Source of the DNA: Haberlea rhodopensis
Lineage: Eukaryota; Streptophyta; Magnoliopsida; Lamiales; Gesneriaceae
DNA: 64,000 nt
Direction of reading: 5' to 3'
Assembly: GCA_907163345.1 (NCBI GenBank)
Contig: CAJQUN010001202.1
Location: forward strand, 1-64,000
The position numbers were made by a program, and so were the translations under genes. Positions within the stretch are counted from its first letter, which is position 1, and each line of letters opens with the position of its first letter. This document shows positions 57,710-64,000 of the stretch, one piece after another. The notes beneath the pieces are model-generated. The model saw only the letters and a program-made list of their open reading frames with translations, searched no databases and was not told where the DNA came from.

Positions 57710-58530
57710 TGCTGTAGGATTTGATTCCCATTTTTCATTTTGAATTATCAATCTGACAATAACTTTATTTTTTCTTTAACTTCTATTTTATTTTTTTATT
57801 TTTTGAAGAATATCTAACTTTTACTATGTTGGGAAATTCGAACTAAATAATTTTGGGAAAATTACGGGCCGGTATACTTTGGTGAAACATAATCTATCCT
57901 AGTCCAGCGAAAAAACATTAGTTGACATAAGTCCATTCTAGGTTGAAATGACTATAATAACCCCATGTGGTCCATTGTGGTCTAAGCGGTCCACGCGGTC
58001 CAACCAATCTTTAATAAACTTGCATTCTTAGCCTTTAGAAAATGTTTAAAGAACAAAACATGCCACAATATACTATTCATCATCGTTTTCATCCTAATAT
58101 TTACCAAACAGAAACATTATATGAACATGAGATCCTTCAGTTTCTGTCATCTTGAGATGAATCCCAAGAGCATACTTTTGCAAAGGACTCACAGTTTATA
58201 TAACGTTCGTCTAATTATAATTCAACCCGATTTGAAGATCATGTTAAAAATAAATAAAAGGCCCAACATGCTTCCGTATTACAATAAAATTTTAGCAAAC
58301 TGAAAAATACCATTTTGACCATAACGGCACCGGGTGAGGTGGGTCGCAACTTCCACCAGTCGAAAACTTACTGCCTCCAGACTGTTTTACGAATGGCTCC
58401 TCACCATCCAACCTCAGCACACGGGCGAGGTTAGTCTGCCAGTTATCCGACTCCTTCAGAAACCGCACAACACAGCCCTAATTCGTTTCCTACCTTAGGG
58501 CGTAAGGTATATTCAAGATATAAAAAAGAT
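57710..58530. other. NYN gene 5' flank and unidentified coding-like segment
   Basis: The first 130 bases are probable promoter and 5' UTR (T/A-rich). Bases 58290-58485 on the minus strand form a GC-richer 62-codon frame with non-random text (FLKESDNWQTNLARVLRLDG and GGSCDPPHPVPLWSK). It is preceded by an AG that could be a splice acceptor and ends in TAA. I do not recognise it. Confidence 0.35.
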
Positions 58531-58569
58531 TTAAAGAAATCTGGGAGATAGCTGGGCAACAGCCTTATT

Positions 58570-58575
58570 TTTATT
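58570..58575 (-). terminator. Poly(A) signal of the pararetrovirus
   Basis: The minus strand reads AATAAA about 270 bases downstream of the TATA box. In caulimovirids the signal lies a short way downstream of the promoter and is bypassed on first passage, giving a terminally redundant RNA. Confidence 0.45.
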
Positions 58576-58844
58576 CTGGAATACTTATAACATCTATTAC
58601 ATTAAAACGTCTCCTTTTGGGAGGAGACGGACTTGTTTAGCCTCTCATATAGATGAGGCTTGACTCAAGAACACATAAACTTAAAACCAACAGAACAATA
58701 TTACAAATGTTTACAAAAGAAATAAAAGAAAGAAAGATTACCAAGCTACGAAAGTTGAAATAATACAAAGCTTGGAGACTCTAAATTTATTTCTCAGAAA
58801 ACTATGGAGAATTTTCGATGTCCTTAGCTTCCTGAATGAGTGCC

Positions 58845-58852
58845 CTTATATA
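58845..58852 (-). promoter_or_regulatory. TATA box of the pararetrovirus pregenomic promoter
   Basis: The minus strand reads CTATATAAGGGCACTCATT, very close to the core of caulimovirus pregenomic promoters. It sits in the intergenic region after the last viral gene, as expected. Confidence 0.65.
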
Positions 58853-59062
58853 GGCATGACTCCGGACTTCAAATGCGGATTCCAAATCTTGATAATTGTT
58901 GAGTGCGCCTGTGAGTGCGCCTTAACTTTCACGTGGTCTGGCATCGTTGTCCGGTTGTGCCAACTTTTCTCGTGAGTGGTCCATATTTTTTGTCTGAATG
59001 CGTTTGAACAGGATTCGCACTAACGTCTAATGGTCCACCTCTTTTCCTTTGTCGGGGAATCT

Positions 59063-60399
59063 TTACATTAGTGGTTTTTGTGGTCCCCGAGCTTTAGGAA
59101 AACGGGCTCTCTTGTCAGCAGGTCTTTTGTCTTTTCCTGCCTCTGATCTGTCGGGTTTGGATCGGAATCCTTTCCCGAACTCTGGTTCTTTCTGCTCCGG
59201 GCATGCTAGGCAGATATGATCAATCCATCGGCCAATGTGTGCCATGTTGCAGAATTTCCGGTAAGTCTCCTTTCCTGCCGGAATCTTGTTCTCCCAAAGA
59301 ATTCTTCTCTTTGTTTCAAAGAGTTCTTCGGCAAATCTCGTGGAGGTTCCTGTCATGGAATTCAGCAAGAAAGTTCCATTGGCTGAATTCTGAAAGAACT
59401 TGAATGTGTATTTGACTTTGTCCATTTCAGTTAGACAAACCCAAAGACCCCATGCTCGTCTGGTTGAAACTTCATCATCTGTGATAGTTCCTGCCAAAAT
59501 TGGAATTCCTTCTGGTAGCGCCATTTTTATATTTTTCAGGGCGTTTCCATCTGGTCTTCTCAGCTTGATAAAATGAAAAGCTTCAATGAAGCCTTTCTTT
59601 GCTGGTTCTGGAGCAGCACTGAAAAAATACAACTCCAAGATATCACCTCTGGCCAAATGTGGATTATTGGCCCAAGTCTCGTATACAGCTTCTCTGATCC
59701 ATTTTGCTAATTTCGAAATTTCAGAGAAGGCTGGTGCCACAGTATAAACCGAAGCTAGAGCTCCGAAATTATACCATTCCTGAACATCATTTGGATGGCT
59801 GCCTGGTTTCATCCAAACTCTCGGATATTTTCCGGAGATATCAACTATTGATTTTTCTGGGTTGATACCTCGCCTGGTAATTAGTTTCTCCCAAGTGCGC
59901 TGGTAATCCTGCATAGGTGAAGAAACTAAATCGTCATTAGTTTGAACCTTAGACTTGCCAGTCATTGGCCTAAGATTCAACTCTCCCTCTTTTACCCCAG
60001 AGGTGCTGGGTTGACTTGAAGGTTCAGATTGTGATGACACCTGACCTTCAACATTCGCTTCAGCTTGTACATCCTCAAGGAATGCATCATCTGAAGCACT
60101 CGTGACAGGGGTACTTGAATCCTTGCCTCCGGGTTAGATGAGCCCCGTTCTCTAAACACTTCTTTTTGCCCTGTTGAAGGTGCTGCCTGAAGTATAGGCC
60201 CTTTCAAGACTTCAAACAAACGTTCGTGGTCCCGAAAGCATGCTCGTATATAATCAGTAACAAGTTCCTGATCGGCTCGTTGAAGTCGTCCCGCGACCTC
60301 TGCATTGAGACAAAGAGTCCCAAAATCTCGTTCCAGGATCTCCAGGTTTTCCCTGAGATTCCTAACTCGCTTGAGGGTATCGCTAGTGTGTCCCTCCAT
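59063..60399 (-). pseudogene. Pararetrovirus last gene (transactivator/inclusion-body-like, or unknown)
   Basis: Two overlapping frames (59992-60399 and 59063-60040) form one gene of about 445 codons split by a one-base frameshift near 60120; coding text continues upstream of 60040 in the second frame. The N-terminal part is a helical, Glu/Arg/Leu-rich segment (NLRENLEILERDF). A Ser/Pro/Glu linker follows, then a folded-looking domain with WMKPGSHPNDVQEWYNFGAL and RRAWGLWVCLTEMDKVKY, and a basic Lys/Arg tail. Position after RNase H is that of the translation transactivator in several genera, and the WYNFG block is suggestive. It could equally be a second frame of unknown function as in florendoviruses. 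Confidence 0.6.
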
Positions 60400-62551
60400 C
60401 TCGTGTTAAGAAATCTGCAAGAATATTTTTATCAGATTTCACAATGACAATATCATAATCATAATATTGACACTCAGCTTGCCAACGTAAAAGTCTAGCC
60501 TTTTCTGGTTTTGATTCAATCTTATTTTTCAGAAAAGACTTAACACTCGTATTATCTATTTTTAAGATAAATTTCTTTGCAAGTAAAAATAATGGCCATT
60601 TTTTAAAAGCTTTTCGGACTGCAAAGAACTCCTTCTCGTTGATGTGCCATCTGATAACTTCGTTGTTATCAAATAATCCACTGCAATATCTGCATGGCAC
60701 TTCTCCTTCTGTTGTAACTTTCATGAGGACCGCAGCCCACCAATGATCACTGGCATCTGTGTATAATACCAGTTCATCCTCGTCGTTTGGTATTGCGAGT
60801 TTTGGTAGTTGCCTGCAAACCTCCTTTAGCTGTTTAACAGCTTGTCTGTGATCTTCATTCCACTCAAACTTAACATCCTTTTTGAGTAGTGAACTGAACA
60901 CCTTCCTGTGGTTTGCTAGATTGTTGATAAACATTCCAGCAAAATTAACAACTCCTAAAAAACTCTAAAGTTGTTTTAAATCCTTGAGGTCGTCCGGATA
61001 TCCTTGTACTTTTTCAACAATATGATTTTGTAGGATGATTCCAGATTCGTCGATCTCGATTCCAAGGAACTCGATCTGTCTTGTAGCAATTACTGCTTTC
61101 TTTTCGGAAAGCACCAATCCTTCCTTGTAACAAACGTCTGAGAAGATCTCCAGATGTTTAAGATGTTCTTTCATGTTTTTTGACGCTATGAGGATGTCGT
61201 CAATGTACACGAACATGAAGCTGAAGTAATCCTTGAAAAGATTATCCATCTTCCTTTGATATATCTGGGGAGCATTTGCCAATCCCATTGGCATGACATT
61301 CCAGATATAATGTCCTTGTGGTGTGGAGAATGCTGTGAACTTTCTGCTTGCTTCCTCCATTTTAATCTGGTAGAAACCAGACTTGCAATCGAATTTGGAG
61401 AATACTTTGGCATTCTTGATGCTATTCACCAAATGTTCTCTGCTTGGGATAAAATATCCATCGAACTCCAAGATTTCGTTGATCCCTTTATAGTTGATCA
61501 CTAATCTCGGCTTTCCTCGTTTAATTTCTCCATGATTTCTTACCAGAAAACCAGGGCTGCTATATGGAGAAATACCTGCTGAGATTAACTTAAGGTCAAG
61601 ATGCTCCTTAAGTATGCTCTGCATATCCTTCCGATCTTCTTGGTTCATGGGGATCGGCCTGTACCTTACAAACTCATTTTCTTTTCCAGTTTTCACCTTT
61701 AAAGTAGCTCTGAGCTCATTTTTGTTCCACCATGCCAGTGGATCCTCGTTGTAGTTCCTACGAATCTTCCTTTTTACATCCTCTAGAGTGATTCGCTCTT
61801 CGAGGGTAGATTCAGGTTGTGGAACTTCTTCTCGTAAAGCATTTTTCAGTAGCAACAGGGTTTCTGGAGTTACTCTTTCCTCATCCTGTTCTCTGAAAGA
61901 CATGTTATTAACCCAGTCAAAAGTTTGTGACTCCCTTTCACTAGGACCTTGTTGTCGGAACTGAAGAATTGCCTCTCCAAATTTCCGCTGATCTTTCATC
62001 TTTGGGTGTCGAAGTTTTCCTTCATCACCACGCTTGTTGCGAAAACGAATAGGGAATTTTTGGTGAAACGCCTCCCGTAATCGTTGTACCAAAATCTTAT
62101 GATCACATGGAGTTGTGAAAATAAGTCGTCTGGTTTCATTCTCTTGAGTGAATGTCTTGAACGTCTGTAGGAAATTGTTTCCTAACAGCATATCTGCACC
62201 TGTATCATGGAAATATATAGGTGGAGTTTTGACTTTGTACCATGGGGTACCGCCTGCTCCGCCGAGAATTATTTCCGCTCCTTGGACTCCTTTATTAAGA
62301 ATAAGGATTCGTTTGGAAAAGTCTCTTCCGGCAATGGCTGGTAATTTCTCACCAATGTCTTTGGGGAAGATTTCTCGCCTGGCAGTGCATATTCCAGCTC
62401 CTGAGTCAATGTAGGCTGCAAAATATTCTGCCCGGTACTTCTCATATAACATCCCAATAGAGATGTATATTGAGAATGGACTGGTGGTCATCGAATTCGG
62501 TATCGCTTTCCGTCGACTGTGAATTCCATTCCATCTTGCAATCTTTCCCAA
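60383..62551 (-). pseudogene. Pararetrovirus protease-reverse transcriptase-RNase H
   Basis: A near-complete pol frame. The aspartic protease active site, Asp-Ser-Gly-Ala-Gly, is at 62393-62407. Reverse transcriptase blocks run from about 61700, with the catalytic Tyr-Ile-Asp-Asp at 61196-61207 intact. RNase H lies at 60383-60934, starting with its first catalytic Asp in YTDASDHWWAAVLM. One TAG at about 60965 splits RT from RNase H in the same frame. Upstream, a frameshift near 62480 and a TAA at 62677 separate it from the movement protein; protease-leader text continues between them. These enzymes copy the pregenomic RNA to DNA. This copy cannot make the full protein. Confidence 0.85.
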
Positions 62552-62676
62552 GGTTTATGTTCCTCGAGAAATTCAATCCCTAGAATAAGCTGTTCTGGGA
62601 TCCGTCCGGCAATGCCTTCAATTGTGAGGTCAATTTCACCAATTTGAAGGTTTCCTTGAAATTTTCCAACTGTGGG

Positions 62677-63738
62677 TTATTGTAAATAATATAGAACATC
62701 GCAGGGGAAGATATTATTCTTCTCGGTGATGTCGAAAATTATCTGCACTTCTCGCCAGCCTTCTGGGCACTTCAGTTTTCCGATTGTTGTGAAAACATCA
62801 GGAATTTTCTGAATTCTGCTTGAGGCTGCCTTCTGTTTTTCCTTTGGATAGTTGCTGATTAACCTATCCTGTTGGAAAGACATCCTTCTTGGCTCGATCA
62901 TAAGGCTCCTGCTTCTGTTGAGAACAGGTTGATCTTGTATCCTCATGTCGATCTTTCCTATTGTCGGAGTATCAATGATGTCCGGCAATACTACTTTGGC
63001 GAAGTCTTCGAAGATTCTGGGGACTTCGATGAATTCATTTCTCAAGAATACCTCGGAATGATGAGTATTCGAGAGTGCGTATGACACCTTGTAGGTGATC
63101 GAGTAAGGTCTGTTCCCTTCTTTCATCAAATCTTCTCTTTTAAAATCTTGATGAAGAGTGAGAACTTTGTTGAAGTCTCGATCTCCTAAATTGTATGCAA
63201 TCCTCGGATAGATGTTGAAGGCCATCTTTCCTGCATACAGATTTCATGCCACTGCTCCCAAACAAGAATCTTTGAGGTTCGGGATTCTTTTGTCAAAGAT
63301 TGCCAGGTTGAGGGGCGAATCAATTCCTTCTTTGAAAGTTGCCTTGATGATTACTCTAATGGCTCCAATATGAATCCATGAGAGCGTGTTCGCAACTTCT
63401 CTTTTGACCTTGTTCTTAATCTCCTGGATTTCTCTGTAGGGGATTAACTGCATCTCAATTTGGTTTCCCGTGAATTCCATTGGGATCGCAAATTCACCTG
63501 TTGTCACCCTATGGATAATCTGATGCTTTCTGCTACGAAGACCAATCATATCCATGGCTTTTTCCATTGCTCCAATTGTAAATCCATCATACATCTGAAG
63601 CTTTGGTTCTTCTTTCATGATTCTCATAAGGGTTTTATGAGAAACCGTGGTATGCGAGAAAAACCCCGATGGTTCTTCTTTAATCACGTGCTGAAGGAAC
63701 TCTCCTTCACTCTGATTCTGAGCTAGATTCACCTCCAT
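62677..63738 (-). pseudogene. Pararetrovirus movement protein
   Basis: The likely start is the ATG at 63738, which overlaps the end of the preceding coat-protein frame by 32 bases (its TGA is at 63707-63709). The 30K-superfamily core is visible: IHIGAIRVIIKATFKEGID then KDSCLGAVA, followed after an in-frame TGA near 63241 by the continuing domain (MAFNIYPRIAYNLGDRD). Such proteins line plasmodesmata for cell-to-cell passage. The single nonsense codon replaces a residue inside the conserved core, so no full-length product is possible. Confidence 0.75.
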
Positions 63739-64000
63739 CTTCAGAATAGATCTCTTCTTCGTAGATGCTTTCATCTGAGGGAATATCCTCAAATTGATAC
63801 ACCTGTACCAAATCCTGAAAATAGACAGCATCCTCAAATTCCTTGGTGTGCTTGAACTGTCTGACTCCTCGGCTTTGGTTTTCTGGACAATCTGTAGAGA
63901 TATGTCATCTTGCTCCGCATGTCCAGCAGTTACAATCTCTGAAACTCTCATTTGCACGGGTAGGTGTGCGTCTGAAAGTTCTCTTCGTTGGTGCCCTGCT
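63707..64000 (-). pseudogene. Pararetrovirus coat-protein C-terminus with zinc knuckle
   Basis: A CX2CX4HX4C zinc knuckle lies at 63887-63928; an in-frame TGA occupies its eighth position, between the second Cys and the His. An acidic, Ser-rich tail follows and stops at 63707. Zinc knuckle plus acidic tail is the usual coat-protein end in caulimovirids, where the knuckle binds viral RNA. The reading frame differs from that of the movement protein, so the two were separate genes. The N-terminal portion is outside the window. Confidence 0.65.

Larger units (their letters stand above)
58540..64000 (-). mobile_element. Endogenous pararetrovirus (Caulimoviridae), incomplete
   Basis: A minus-strand block of viral genes ends with a viral-style intergenic region at 58540-59060. 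In transcription order from the right edge it has the coat-protein C-terminus with zinc knuckle, movement protein, protease-RT-RNase H, and a last frame of about 445 codons. Zinc knuckle before movement protein, with a separate downstream frame, is like Cavemovirus and Solendovirus and unlike Petuvirus or Badnavirus, where movement protein comes first; genus placement is inferred. There is no integrase and no LTR. Multiple nonsense codons and frameshifts show an old, inactive copy. The left part of the genome continues past the window. Confidence 0.85.

Noticed and set aside
57710..57751. Upstream extension of the NYN gene to 57751
   Set aside because: The upstream codon is TTG, not a normal plant start; the ATG at 57709 begins a plausible transit peptide.

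Overview
The window is nuclear DNA of a flowering plant, probably a eudicot. It is AT-rich, the host genes have GT-AG introns, and most of the sequence is nested LTR and non-LTR retroelements. Host genes occupy a minority: the last four exons of a casein kinase II alpha gene (6408-7554, +), an acyl-CoA-binding protein of the membrane-anchored ACBP3 type (31915-34265, +), a secreted glycine-rich protein (35023-35814, -), a SYP6/syntaxin-6 N-domain membrane protein (37937-42341, +) and a NYN-nuclease-like protein with a C2H2 finger (56414-57709, -). A progesterone 5-beta-reductase/iridoid-synthase-like fragment (about 44395-44650, -) is a pseudogene.

Layout: 1-4264 is a badly broken Ty3/gypsy body on +, carrying a fold-back insertion. 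4740-6030 is a gypsy gag-protease remnant on -. Both lie just upstream of the CK2 alpha exons. 8751-17121 is an Athila-like element on - with both LTRs; its reverse transcriptase is gone, and a solo LTR with a perfect 5-bp target duplication sits inside its protease. A LINE (17122-25310) abuts it and is itself split by a second non-autonomous Athila/Tat-like element (19210-24985, target duplication ACGAC). A third solo LTR (26666-28481, target duplication TATAC) and a 349-bp TRIM (30491-30839) precede the gene-rich interval 31.9-42.3 kb.

From 43.3 to 50.5 kb lies a composite: a degenerate plant-mobile-domain (PMD) gene, arrays of the palindromic motif ACGCCAAC...GTTGGCGT, terminal sequences shared with a 570-bp inverted-repeat element nearby, an RTE-type LINE fragment, and a solo LTR (49127-50378, target duplication ACTTG). 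A mini-copia follows (50474 to about 51640). The right end (58540-64000, -) is an endogenous plant pararetrovirus (Caulimoviridae). In transcription order it has a zinc knuckle of the coat-protein type, movement protein, protease, reverse transcriptase, RNase H and a second reading frame, followed by a TATA box and poly(A) signal. It is broken by nonsense codons and frameshifts and runs off the window.

Because insertions interrupt other insertions, relative ages can be read directly: the Athila-like element is older than the solo LTR at 12112, the LINE is older than the element at 19210, and the PMD element is older than the solo LTR at 49127. All assignments come from reading the sequence; no database search was possible.
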